From: Anaerolineales bacterium
GTDB lineage: Bacteria; Chloroflexota; Anaerolineae; Anaerolineales; Villigracilaceae
NCBI GenBank assembly: GCA_030583925.1
Contig: CP129482.1
Location: 2,108,001 to 2,172,000 of the forward strand
Length of the DNA stretch: 64,000 nucleotides
Reading direction: 5' to 3'
Part shown: positions 16,261-25,844 of the stretch, in pieces
Numbering within the stretch: position 1 is the first letter of the stretch
Layout: each line of letters opens with the position of its first letter
Position numbers and translations under genes: made by a program
The notes under the pieces: model-generated
Seen by the model: the letters and a program-made list of their open reading frames with translations, nothing else
What the model was told of the DNA's origin: nothing
Database searches by the model: none

Positions 16261-16278
16261 AGCGAGATAAATCTCGCT
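16261..16278 (+). promoter_or_regulatory. Palindrome near the transcription start
   Basis: AGCGAGAT-AA-ATCTCGCT lies just downstream of the predicted start site. It could be an operator for a dimeric repressor or a 5' RNA hairpin. Confidence 0.35.
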
Positions 16279-16307
16279 TTACAAATCTCACGAAAGGAGC
16301 GCACGAA

Positions 16308-16391
16308 ATGTCCACGTTCATCAGCACCACCTTTTTCGTTCCAGTTGACGCTGGATTTTTACCTTCTCGTAGTGCGCCCATTGACCGTTAG
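16308..16391 (+). CDS. 27-residue leader peptide upstream of the ABC exporter
   Basis: A short frame not seen at usual length cutoffs. AAAGGAG lies eight bases before the ATG, which is among the best ribosome binding sites in the window. The peptide begins MSTFISTTFFVPVDAG and ends SAPIDR. The TAG stop lies inside a hairpin (TTGACC-GTTA-GGTCAA, 16381-16396). A second hairpin (CCTGT-CGTT-ACAGG, 16402-16415) and then a terminator follow. In Bacillus subtilis the BmrCD exporter is controlled by ribosome stalling on the BmrB leader peptide. This layout suggests the same logic, with drug-stalled ribosomes permitting read-through (inference). Confidence 0.65.
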   Translation: MSTFISTTFFVPVDAGFLPSRSAPIDR

Positions 16392-16413
16392 GTCAACTTT
16401 ACCTGTCGTTACA

Positions 16414-16446
16414 GGCTGTGGCGTACTCGCCGCAGCCTTTTTGTTT
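16414..16446 (+). terminator. Attenuator-type terminator before the ABC exporter
   Basis: GGCTGTGGCG-TACT-CGCCGCAGCC is followed by TTTTTGTTT. It lies 23 bases after the leader peptide stop and 93 bases before the first ABC gene. Its first two bases are shared with the preceding CCTGT/ACAGG hairpin, so the two stems compete. Confidence 0.75.
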
Positions 16447-16450
16447 AATT

Positions 16451-16530
16451 CCCTCTCCCCTCGGGAGAGGGTTAGGGTGAGGGAGACTCACCCTCATCCC
16501 CAGCCCTTCTCCCTCAGGGAGAAGGGGGAG
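16451..16530. repeat. G/C-rich dispersed repeat (CCCTCTCCC...GAGAAGGGGG)
   Basis: CCCTCTCCCCTCGGGAGAGGG followed by TTAGGGTGAGGG, then CACCCTCATCCCC, CCTTCTCCCTCAGGGAGAAG and GGGGGAG. Two stacked hairpins. The final GGGGGAG serves as the ribosome binding site of the first ABC gene. Confidence 0.7.
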
Positions 16531-16538
16531 AATTTGAA

Positions 16539-18383
<1,845 letters not shown>

Positions 18384-18408
18384 AGGATGAATAAAGGAGA
18401 ATGTCGAA

Positions 18409-18786
18409 ATGACAATCACAAACGAAACCCCGCAGGATTTGCGAAGCAGAACAACGGACTTTGCTCTACGAATCGTTCGACTTTACTCCAGCCTGCCAAA
18501 AAGCACGGAGGCGCAAGTCCTCGGAAAACAAGTCCTTCGATCTGGCACATCCGTCGGCGCGCATTACCGTGAAGGGCATCGCGCCAAATCAGATGCCGAC
18601 ATCGTCAACAAGTTTGGTTCGGCGCTTCAGGAATTGGATGAGACCGACTACTGGCTGGACTTGCTCGTTCGGGCTGGTATCGTCCCTGCGGCAAAGGTCG
18701 CGCCTCTCATCAAAGAGACGAACGAATTGCTTGCCATCTTCACGACCATCGTTACAAAGATCAAGAAACGGATGAACAAAAAATAA
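18409..18786 (+). CDS. Four-helix-bundle (S23 / 23S rRNA intervening-sequence type) protein
   Basis: A 125-residue helical protein of the S23 family: LRSRTTDFALRIVRLYSSLP, then LGKQVLRSGTSVGAHYREG, ALQELDETDYWLDLLV and ELLAIFTTIVTKIKKR. S23-type genes were first found inside insertions in 23S rRNA genes. Here it stands alone between two ABC subunit genes. A good AAAGGAG lies upstream. The gene is flanked by GGATGAA short repeats on both sides, which suggests a late insertion into the exporter operon. Relatives include the Avd protein of diversity-generating retroelements, but no reverse transcriptase is seen here. Function unknown. Confidence 0.85.
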   Translation: MTITNETPQDLRSRTTDFALRIVRLYSSLPKSTEAQVLGKQVLRSGTSVGAHYREGHRAKSDADIVNKFGSALQELDETDYWLDLLVRAGIVPAAKVAPLIKETNELLAIFTTIVTKIKKRMNKK

Positions 18787-18862
18787 GGATGAAATCCGAA
18801 GGATGAAGGATGAGACTCGTAGAAAACGATTCATCCTTCATAATTCATCCTTCATCCTTACA
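18786..18862. repeat. GGATGAA-type repeats forming an inverted repeat, right side
   Basis: AAGGATGAAATCC and GAAGGATGAAGGATGAG face ATTCATCCTTCATAATTC and ATCCTTCATCC. The block fills the gap between the four-helix gene and the second ABC gene. Confidence 0.7.
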
Positions 18863-18873
18863 GGAGATTTACC

Positions 18874-20733
18874 ATGTCCGAAGAATTAATTGAATTGGAA
18901 GAAGAAGAATTCACCAGCCAACTCACCCTCCCCGTCTTCAAGCGGATTGCGAGCCTGCTCCGACCGCATTGGAAATGGGTGGTCGGGTTTTTCATCACTA
19001 TCGCGGCGACCTCCTCCACGGACGCGTACTTCACGTACCTCAACAAGGAAATCGTTGATTCGGGCATCAGGCTGGAGAATACCGCCGCGCTGACGCGTAT
19101 CGCCTGGCTGTACGGCTCGATCATCCTGTTTCAGGCGGTGACGGTGTTCACGTTCATCTACCTTGCAGGCGTGATGGGCGAACGCGTGCAATACGACTTG
19201 CGTAGGATGTTGTTCAATCACCTGCAACAACTGTCGCTTTCGTATTACTCGCAAAACTCGGTAGGACGCTTGATCGCCCGCGTCACCTCGGACACGGGAC
19301 GCGTATCCGACCTCGTCAGCTGGGGTATCGTGGACTCAACCTGGGCGGTGATGAACATCGTCACCTCGCTCACGTTCATGGCGATCATCAACTGGAAACT
19401 GGCGTTGATCGTCTTCACCATCATCCCGATCATGATCGTCATCGCGGTCAAATTCCGCCAGTTCATTTTGGTGGAGTACCGCGTCTCACGCCGCACGAAC
19501 TCGAAGATCACGGGCGCATTCAACGAAAACTTTCAGGGCGTGCGCGTGGTGAAGGCGCTGTTGCGTGAGGACGAGAACACAAAAGAATTTCAGGAACTGA
19601 CGACGAAAATGTACAAGGCGTCGTATCGCGCTGCGTGGCTCTCGGCGCTCTTCCTCCCCACCGTGCAGATTATCGCTGCGCTCGCGCTCGGTCTCATCGT
19701 CGGTTACGGCGGACAACAGATCACGCTCGGCGCAATGACCATCGGCGGCATCCAAGCCTTCGTCTCGTATCTCACATTCATGATGTGGCCCGTGCAGGAT
19801 TTGGCGCGTGTCTATGCGGAGATGCAGCACTCCATCGCGTCGGCGGAGAGAATCTTCAAGTTGGTAGACACTCCGCCCGAAGTGCACGATAAGCCCGACG
19901 CCGTTGAGGCAGGCACACTCATGGGAGAGATCGAGTTCAGTCACGTGGATTTCTTCTACGAAGAACGCAAGCCCGTGCTTCAAGATTTCTCGCTGAAGGT
20001 GAAGCCTGGCGAGATGATCGCCCTCGTCGGTCCGACGGGCGGCGGGAAGTCCACGATCGTGAATCTGCTATGCCGCTTCTACGAGCCGCGCGCAGGGACG
20101 ATTCGCATCAACGGGCGGGATTATCTGGATTACAAACTCGCTTCGATCCACAGCCGCATCGGGATCGTGCTTCAGACGCCTCATCTGTTCTCAGGCAGCG
20201 TGCGCGACAACATCCGCTATGGGAGGCTGTCCGCGAGCGACGACGAAGTGACCGACGCGGCAAAAATAGCTGGCGCGCACGATTTCATCGTTACGCTCGA
20301 AAAAGGCTACGACCACAACGTCGGCGAGGGCGGCAACTTGCTGTCGGTTGGGCAGAAACAGTTGATCAGTCTGGCAAGAGCCGTGCTCGCCCGCCCCGAG
20401 TTGTTCATCATGGACGAAGCCACCTCCAGCGTGGACACGCTCACCGAAGCGCTCATCCAGCGCGGCATGGAAGCGTTGATGCACGGACGCACCTCGTTCG
20501 TCATCGCGCACCGCCTGTCCACCATCCACAAGGCGAACCGAATCGTCGTCATCGAAAACGGAAAGATTGCCGAGCAAGGCTCGCACGCCGAACTGCTCAA
20601 ACTGCGCGGGCATTACTACCGCCTGTACACGCAACAGTTCAGGCATGAGTTAGAGGCTCAATATGGATTCAATGAAGCCGTCGGCGTGAGCGAGACCCCC
20701 GAGGTCTCTGGCGAACCCATGGCGGCGGATTAA
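18874..20733 (+). CDS. ABC exporter subunit with degenerate signature (BmrD-type)
   Basis: A 619-residue half-transporter: a membrane domain with six helices, then the ATPase. Walker A is GPTGGGKSTI and Walker B is ELFIMDEATSS with the catalytic Glu kept. The signature reads LLSVGQKQ, with Val replacing the first Gly of LSGGQ. Together with the Glu-to-Asp change in the subunit at 16539-18383, this gives one competent and one degenerate ATP site, as in heterodimeric multidrug exporters. GGAG is found upstream of the ATG. Confidence 0.9.
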   Translation: MSEELIELEEEEFTSQLTLPVFKRIASLLRPHWKWVVGFFITIAATSSTDAYFTYLNKEIVDSGIRLENTAALTRIAWLYGSIILFQAVTVFTFIYLAGVMGERVQYDLRRMLFNHLQQLSLSYYSQNSVGRLIARVTSDTGRVSDLVSWGIVDSTWAVMNIVTSLTFMAIINWKLALIVFTIIPIMIVIAVKFRQFILVEYRVSRRTNSKITGAFNENFQGVRVVKALLREDENTKEFQELTTKMYKASYRAAWLSALFLPTVQIIAALALGLIVGYGGQQITLGAMTIGGIQAFVSYLTFMMWPVQDLARVYAEMQHSIASAERIFKLVDTPPEVHDKPDAVEAGTLMGEIEFSHVDFFYEERKPVLQDFSLKVKPGEMIALVGPTGGGKSTIVNLLCRFYEPRAGTIRINGRDYLDYKLASIHSRIGIVLQTPHLFSGSVRDNIRYGRLSASDDEVTDAAKIAGAHDFIVTLEKGYDHNVGEGGNLLSVGQKQLISLARAVLARPELFIMDEATSSVDTLTEALIQRGMEALMHGRTSFVIAHRLSTIHKANRIVVIENGKIAEQGSHAELLKLRGHYYRLYTQQFRHELEAQYGFNEAVGVSETPEVSGEPMAAD

Positions 20734-20850
20734 CCCCCTCCGTCCCGCAAGGCGGGACACCTTCGCGAAGCACACCTTTAGGTGCCTCCCAAATCCGACG
20801 AACTTCAGTCGGATTTGGGGGAGGCTCGGTGGGGGTCCCTGCCCCAGCAA
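20734..20850. repeat. Intergenic palindromes after the ABC exporter
   Basis: Holds GTCCCGCAAGGCGGGAC and CCTCCCAAATCCGAC mirrored by GTCGGATTTGGGGGAGG, followed by CGGTGGGGGTCCC. No gene was seen. Confidence 0.6.
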
Positions 20851-20887
20851 GAAGACCTCCGAGTTTTTGAAAAACTCGGAGGTCTTC
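20851..20887. terminator. Long perfect hairpin, bidirectional terminator
   Basis: GAAGACCTCCGAGTTTTT is mirrored by AAAAACTCGGAGGTCTTC around one base. It lies between the ends of the ABC exporter gene (+) and NLR-like gene 2 (-) and can stop transcription from both sides. Confidence 0.75.
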
Positions 20888-20888
20888 A

Positions 20889-20976
20889 AACGACGCTTCA
20901 CGCGCCGAGTGAGGCTGTTTCACCCATCCCACACCGCCGCGCGCCTGACGGCTGTATTCGCTCCCCTGCCCTATCT
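20889..20976. repeat. 3' flank block of NLR cassette 2
   Basis: On the minus strand: GATAGGGCAGGGGAGCG, CCGTCAGGCGCG, ACAGCCTCACTCG and GCGTGAAGCGTCG, immediately after the stop codon. It is colinear with the block at 12297-12378 after NLR copy 1. Confidence 0.8.
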
Positions 20977-23715
20977 GAGTTCGTCGAGCAATTTTTGAAT
21001 TTGAACAGCGCTTGGACTTTCAATTGCTTTGAATATTTGGAGCGCATTTTCAAAATATTTCACTGCATCTTCAACATCGCCACTTTGTTTCTTACATATT
21101 GCTATGCCCCAATAAGCATTTCCTTCGCCACTTTTATCGCCAATCTCCCGAACAATTGTCAATTGTTGTAGATAAAAATTAACTGCTTTTGTAAATTCTT
21201 TTAAATTGAAATACGCACTCCCCAAGTTGCCGAGGGCAGCGTCTTCCCCGCGGCGGTCGCCGATTTCACGCGCAATTGCAATTCGCTGTTCATAGAACTC
21301 GATGGCTTTGCGGGCATCGCCCAAAGCCGCATACGCCAACCCCAAGTTGCCGAGGGCAGTCCCTTCCCCGCGGCGGTCGCCGATCTCACGATCAATTAGC
21401 AAGGCTTGCTCATGGAACTCGATGGCTTTGCGGGCATCGCCCAAATTTCTATATGCAATCCCCAAGTTGCCGAGGGCAGTCCCTTCCCCGAGGCGGTCGC
21501 CGATTTCACGCGCAATTGCCAAATATTGCTCATGGAACTCGATGGCTTTGCGGGCATCGCCCAAACTGAAATACGCATTCCCCAAGTTGCCGAGGGCATT
21601 CCCTTCCCCGCGGCGATCGCCGATTTCACGAAGGATCAGCAAGGCTTGCTCATAGAACTCGATGGCTTTGCGGGCATCGCCCAAATCCGCATACGCAGCC
21701 CCCAAGTTGCCGAGGGCAGCGCCTTCCCCGCGGCGGTCGCCGATCTCACGATCAATCAGCAAGGCTTGCTCATAGAACTCGATGGCTTTGCGGGCATCGC
21801 CCAAATCCGCATACGCAGCCCCCAAGTTGCCGAGGGCAGTCCCTTCCCCGCGGCGGTCGCCGATTTCACGCGCAATTGCCAAATTTTGCTCATAGAACTC
21901 GATGGCTTTGCGGGCATCGCCCAAATCCGCATACGCAGCCCCCAAGTTGCCGAGGACACTCCCTTCCCCGCGGCGGTCGCCGATTTCACGCGCAATTGCC
22001 AAATACTGCTCATGGAACTCGATGGCTTTGCGGGCATCGCCCAAATTTCTATATGCAATCCCCAAGTTGCCGAGATGCGCCCCAATAAAATCTTTTCTGT
22101 TTAATTTTTGAGCGGCATCCAACGCCGAGGTCAGCCACTGGATTCTCTGTCGGGGCGCAAGCCTTAAGCCAAGACAATAAACGGAAGCGACAGGATAGAG
22201 CATGGCGAGTTCGGCGATGGTTTCTGAGGTTTCGATTCGCTCGGCGAGCCAAGCCTGAGCGATGCGAATGTGCTCCCATTCTTGATCGAACAATTTCAAG
22301 CCTTGCAGGAATTTATCTCCGCCCTCCAAATATAATTTGTCCGCCTCGCTCATCACCTCTTTGTAATGAGTGGCGTGTTTCAGGCGCGCGTCCTGTTCTT
22401 CCTCGGCGTTCATTTGTTCCAGCGCGTAATCCGCCAGCAGGTCGTGCAAGCCGTATCGTGAAGCATTTTCATCATAATCGAGCAGGCTGTAACGCCTGAG
22501 CAAGCCAAGCGCTTTCGCTGTATCCTCCTCTCCCAACTCCCACATCGCTTGCGCGGCATTGGCGGCAAATGAAGCAGGGAAAACGCCCAAGGCGCGCCAG
22601 CGTTTTCGGTTTTCTTCTGTCAGCGCGTTGTAACTCAATTCAAAAGTAGCAATCAAATCAGGCTCAGCAGTGAGTTCAGCCTCTGTTTTACTTTGTTTGA
22701 GAGTTTCAAGGCGTTTCTTGCGGTCGTTGAGTTGCGAGAGATATTTTTCAATCGCCCAGTCGCCGTTCACCTGCAAGAAACTCCCTGCAATCCGCAACGC
22801 CAACGGCAAATAGGCGCAGGCTTTGGCGAGGCTGGCGGCGTGAGCGTCAACGCGCGGGCAGAGTTCGAGCAAAAAGGATTTTGCCTCCTCTTCACCCAAC
22901 ACATCCACGCGGCGAGGTTGCAATCCAGGGACGCTGAACGTCCAGCGTGAGGTCACGAGCATGGTGCACGTCTCTGGCGGTCTCAACGGGGCGATCTGTT
23001 CGGCGGAACGGGCGTTATCGAAAAAGAGCAGGGTTTTCTTTCCGTGCAAGACCGATTGATACGGCGCTTGAAAATTGTTTTCGTCCAGGGCGCGCAAGTC
23101 TGCCGTCGGCTCGAAGGAGAGAATCACATGGCGGGCGATCTCCAACGCGCTCAACGGCGTTGTCGTCCCTTTCAGGTCGAGGAAGATCTGCGCGTCGGGA
23201 TAGTCCTTGGCGATTTTGTGCGCCACCACCAAGCCCAGCGCGGTCTTGCCGATGCCGCCCATGCCTGTCAAGCCGCTGATCGTCGCGCCTTTGTGCGATT
23301 CAAAGTCTTTCAGCAATTCAGCGATGAGTTGTTCCCGTCCGCTGAAGTCAGCGGGAGGTTGAGGGAGTTGGTGGAAAGAAGAAAATGGCTTTTCTGGTTT
23401 TGGGGCTTCATGGATTGTGACATTTCCTTCTTGCACGACAATGTTTGTGCCATTGCCAGTCTGCGTCACATTACCCATTTGATTCCCCTTTGGTAGCTCG
23501 GGTTTCGGCTCATCGGGTTTAGTCAGGTCTTTGAAGGATTTCAAATAGTCCATGCCGCCCTTGAGAAACGCAAGCACGCCAACGGCAGACAATCCGAGCA
23601 AGGTCCAGATTCCGCCTGGGCTTTCCCTCCAGCCTGGAAAAGAAAACCAACTGACCGCGACAACAGCCAGCCAAATCACTCCAAAGATCATCAATGGCGT
23701 GAGCGTTTTCTTCAT
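20971..23715 (-). CDS. Membrane-anchored NB-ARC/TPR protein (NLR-like), copy 2
   Basis: A 914-residue paralogue of the protein at 9587-12301. The N-terminal two-helix module is alike (SFPGWRESPGG, LSAVGVLAFLK, DYLKSFKDLTKPDEPKP), followed by a Gly/Asn/Gln-rich linker (about 78-102, NQMGNVTQTGNGTNIVV). NB-ARC motifs are P-loop GMGGIGKTAL (Lys157), Walker B TLLFFDNA, MLVTSR, a GLPL-like LPLALRIAG and YGLHDLLADYA. The TPR region has seven closely related 40-residue units (LGDARKAIEFYEQ type) plus two diverged ones. The TPR consensus differs from copy 1, so sensing differs while the membrane end is shared. It is likely a STAND sensor-effector, perhaps in defence or signalling (inference). Confidence 0.85.
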   Translation of the reverse strand: MKKTLTPLMIFGVIWLAVVAVSWFSFPGWRESPGGIWTLLGLSAVGVLAFLKGGMDYLKSFKDLTKPDEPKPELPKGNQMGNVTQTGNGTNIVVQEGNVTIHEAPKPEKPFSSFHQLPQPPADFSGREQLIAELLKDFESHKGATISGLTGMGGIGKTALGLVVAHKIAKDYPDAQIFLDLKGTTTPLSALEIARHVILSFEPTADLRALDENNFQAPYQSVLHGKKTLLFFDNARSAEQIAPLRPPETCTMLVTSRWTFSVPGLQPRRVDVLGEEEAKSFLLELCPRVDAHAASLAKACAYLPLALRIAGSFLQVNGDWAIEKYLSQLNDRKKRLETLKQSKTEAELTAEPDLIATFELSYNALTEENRKRWRALGVFPASFAANAAQAMWELGEEDTAKALGLLRRYSLLDYDENASRYGLHDLLADYALEQMNAEEEQDARLKHATHYKEVMSEADKLYLEGGDKFLQGLKLFDQEWEHIRIAQAWLAERIETSETIAELAMLYPVASVYCLGLRLAPRQRIQWLTSALDAAQKLNRKDFIGAHLGNLGIAYRNLGDARKAIEFHEQYLAIAREIGDRRGEGSVLGNLGAAYADLGDARKAIEFYEQNLAIAREIGDRRGEGTALGNLGAAYADLGDARKAIEFYEQALLIDREIGDRRGEGAALGNLGAAYADLGDARKAIEFYEQALLILREIGDRRGEGNALGNLGNAYFSLGDARKAIEFHEQYLAIAREIGDRLGEGTALGNLGIAYRNLGDARKAIEFHEQALLIDREIGDRRGEGTALGNLGLAYAALGDARKAIEFYEQRIAIAREIGDRRGEDAALGNLGSAYFNLKEFTKAVNFYLQQLTIVREIGDKSGEGNAYWGIAICKKQSGDVEDAVKYFENALQIFKAIESPSAVQIQKLLDELR
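21190..22075 (-). repeat. 120-bp tandem repeats coding for TPRs in NLR copy 2
   Basis: About seven 120-base units are in register. GATGGCTTTGCGGGCATCGC (plus-strand reading) is identical in each. Variable segments are short and shared in a mosaic way, for example CAAATCCGCATACGCAGCC or CAAATTTCTATATGCAATC. The unit is unrelated in sequence to that of copy 1. Confidence 0.92.
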
Positions 23716-23740
23716 GCGTCACCTCACCCCTAATTGTACA
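23716..23740 (-). promoter_or_regulatory. Conserved promoter -10 and RBS of NLR cassette 2
   Basis: On the minus strand, TGTACAATTAGG (TACAAT = 23738-23733) and GAGGTGACGCATGAA are identical to those upstream of NLR copy 1. A CTGTCA 16 bases upstream of TACAAT could be the -35. Confidence 0.5.
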
Positions 23741-23975
23741 GGATTTTCCAGACCTGACAGGTTTCCGCGTAACCTTGATTCGTCGGATGCCGTTCCCGTT
23801 TCTAGAAGTCATCTTAATAATGTCATGCTGAGCGGAGCGAAGCATCTCTACCGACGAAATAAGAGACTCTTCGGTCGCAAAAACCGCTCCCTCAGAGTGA
23901 CATGGTGTTTTTGAGATAGATTCTAGTAACTTAACCGTCGCTGGTCTGAGTAAAACCTGTCAGGTCTATGATGTA
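23741..23975. repeat. Repeat-filled intergenic region with nested family A-like element
   Basis: An outer inverted pair, CAGACCTGACAGGTTT (about 23749-23764) and AAACCTGTCAGGTCT (about 23953-23967), encloses a palindrome ATGTCATGCTGAGCGGAG...CTCAGAGTGACATGG (23820-23903) with the core GAAGCATCTC. No gene is seen. These elements seem to have inserted between the 5' flank block of NLR cassette 2 and its promoter. Confidence 0.65.
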
Positions 23976-23977
23976 GC

Positions 23978-24056
23978 GAGGTTTGACCCCCATCCCGCCC
24001 TTCCCCCAATCGAAGATCATGATTGGGGGAAGGTGAATGTGTGGTTTGGATGAAAA
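23978..24056. repeat. 5' flank block of NLR cassette 2
   Basis: On the minus strand: GTTTTCATCCAAACCAC, TTCACCTTCCCCCAATC, then CGATTGGGGGAAGG and GCGGGATGGGGGTCAAACC. It matches 9433-9513 in order and orientation. It ends two bases before the stop codon of the neighbouring lipoprotein gene. Confidence 0.75.
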
Positions 24057-24057
24057 C

Positions 24058-25017
24058 TTACGGCTCCCACTGATAATTGATCAACGCGAACAGCGTCGGC
24101 TTGCCTTGCACGTATTCGACGCCCACCGTCCACGCGCGCCAGTCAAGTCCGCCGTATTGATCGGAGCCAGGCTTATACACTGTATAGAAATTGACATTGG
24201 AATATTCCAACGGCCAGGGTTGTGTGGAAAAAGTAGCAAGGTCGAGTGTATCGTTGCAATGCTGCGAATAATTCGCGCCGAAGACCTCCTGCAATTTAGG
24301 TAAAACGTGTTCAGAGAACGTACCAACCGTATCCGCCCCGCTTCCGGGCGCAGGACCCCAACTCACTTCATAGTCAGAACCAAAAACCCAAGCGGATTCC
24401 TTCAGTGTGTAATTTGCGACCGTGCCCCAGCGCCACAAACGCAGATCCAAGCCGTGTTCGGGACTGACGAGTGAAGCCAACAATTCGCCGTTTGAATTCA
24501 ACATGGCGGCGCGCACATTGCTCAAAAGATCGGTAACTCGCGGGTCTGCGCAAAATGTGGATGAGCCGACCTGCTCCGTGAGAAATTTGGCGTTCACCCA
24601 GCCGGTTCCACCGGACGGGTTTTGAATCTCCACCCAGCGATTGCCGCCCGCGTTGGCTTCCGGTCCCGTGCGGATGACTCCCGTCGCGGAGGGCGATAAC
24701 GCGCCCACGATCGAGAATCCCGTCCCTGCGCCTGAGCGGATGTTAAGCACGTCGCCCGCGCTCACGAGAATCACGGCATACGGGTTGTTGATTCCCGTCA
24801 CCGGCGGAAGCGGCGTCGAAGTGACAGCGGGCGCCACAGTATTCGTGGGCATCACCGCTGTGGAGGTCACGACGTACAGAGTCGAAGTGGGGATCAAAGT
24901 CGGCAAGGGCGTGGCAGGTTCAACCGGCGCGAGAGGCGTGCTCGTCACTGCAGGCTGTTGCGGCGCGCACGCGGCAAGCGTCAAAATAATCAAACAGGTC
25001 AGCGCGGTTTTTTTCAT
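24058..25017 (-). CDS. Lipoprotein with SH3-like domain
   Basis: 319 residues. The signal peptide ends in a lipobox (LTLAAC, Cys17). A Thr/Pro-rich linker (about 20-75) follows, then an SH3b-like domain (about 80-150: LNIRSGAGTGFSIVG, GWVNAKFL) and a C-terminal domain of about 165 residues that I do not recognise. It is exported and lipid-anchored. SH3b domains often bind cell-wall or polysaccharide components. Single gene, transcribed away from the TrmH-type gene end. Confidence 0.8.
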   Translation of the reverse strand: MKKTALTCLIILTLAACAPQQPAVTSTPLAPVEPATPLPTLIPTSTLYVVTSTAVMPTNTVAPAVTSTPLPPVTGINNPYAVILVSAGDVLNIRSGAGTGFSIVGALSPSATGVIRTGPEANAGGNRWVEIQNPSGGTGWVNAKFLTEQVGSSTFCADPRVTDLLSNVRAAMLNSNGELLASLVSPEHGLDLRLWRWGTVANYTLKESAWVFGSDYEVSWGPAPGSGADTVGTFSEHVLPKLQEVFGANYSQHCNDTLDLATFSTQPWPLEYSNVNFYTVYKPGSDQYGGLDWRAWTVGVEYVQGKPTLFALINYQWEP

Positions 25018-25070
25018 AATTTCTCCTTCACCCCAATTAACCTAACTCCCCGCTTTTTTGTTCCCAGCCG

Positions 25071-25844
25071 TCATGACCGTTGACGGACTGCCTCATATAA
25101 GATCAGCGCGGTCGAAACCGACACGTTCAACGAATTCACTTTCCCCAGCATCGGAATTTTCAACTTCACGTCCGCGTTCGTCATCCAGAAATCGGATAGC
25201 CCCTCGTCCTCTGTGCCGACCGCGATGGCGACGGGCTGACTCAAATCCACGTTGGAATAAACCTCGTCGCCAGCGGGACTCGCGGCGGCAACACGGATCT
25301 TTCCGCCTTTCAGCCACTCCAACGCCGACGCGTTATCGCACTCGACAACTGGCACGCAAAACACCGCGCCCCGGCTTGCGCGCACTACGTTGGGATTCCA
25401 CACATCCACGCGTGAATCGCAGACCAGCAGCGCGTCCACGCCCGCCGCGTCCGCCGTGCGGAGCATCGCGCCGAGATTCCCCGGCTTCTCGATGGATTCA
25501 GCCACGATGACCAACGGTGTTTTGCTTAGTTTCAAATCGGAGAGCGTTGTGCGTGGGATGGGAAATATCGCCAGCCACCCATCGGGGTTCTCGCGATACG
25601 AAATCTTTTCGAAGACCGCGCGCGAAACGGTCAACGTTTCGGCGTGGGGAAAGGTCAAATGGCGTGAGACAATTTGAGGGGCGGAAAGAACCGTCTGAGG
25701 TTTATGTCCAGCCGCGAGGGCGAGTTGGATCTCGTCGAATCCTTCCACGAGCATTAAGCCGTCTTGTCTGCGGGTCTTTTTATCGTCGCGCAGTTTGACG
25801 AGGCGCTTGACGCGCGGGTTTTGCAGGCTGGCGATGTCCATCAC
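25071..25844 (-). CDS. SpoU/TrmH-family RNA 2'-O-methyltransferase
   Basis: 257 residues. A short N-terminal RNA-binding part (SLQNPRVKRLVKLRDDKKTR) precedes the SPOUT domain with the three family motifs: EKPGNLGAMLRTADAAG, IAVGTEDEGLSD and IPMLGKVNSLNVSVSTALILYE. It methylates ribose in rRNA or tRNA with S-adenosylmethionine. The exact target is unknown. The start overlaps the end of the upstream membrane-protein gene by four bases, so the two are translationally coupled. Confidence 0.9.
   Translation of the reverse strand: MMDIASLQNPRVKRLVKLRDDKKTRRQDGLMLVEGFDEIQLALAAGHKPQTVLSAPQIVSRHLTFPHAETLTVSRAVFEKISYRENPDGWLAIFPIPRTTLSDLKLSKTPLVIVAESIEKPGNLGAMLRTADAAGVDALLVCDSRVDVWNPNVVRASRGAVFCVPVVECDNASALEWLKGGKIRVAAASPAGDEVYSNVDLSQPVAIAVGTEDEGLSDFWMTNADVKLKIPMLGKVNSLNVSVSTALILYEAVRQRS

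Noticed and set aside
18409..18786. Diversity-generating retroelement (because the S23-type protein resembles Avd)
   Set aside because: No reverse transcriptase, template repeat or variable repeat was found nearby.
21406..22104. A plus-strand frame across the TPR repeats of NLR copy 2
   Set aside because: Same reason: a repeat-driven antisense frame opposite a well-supported gene.
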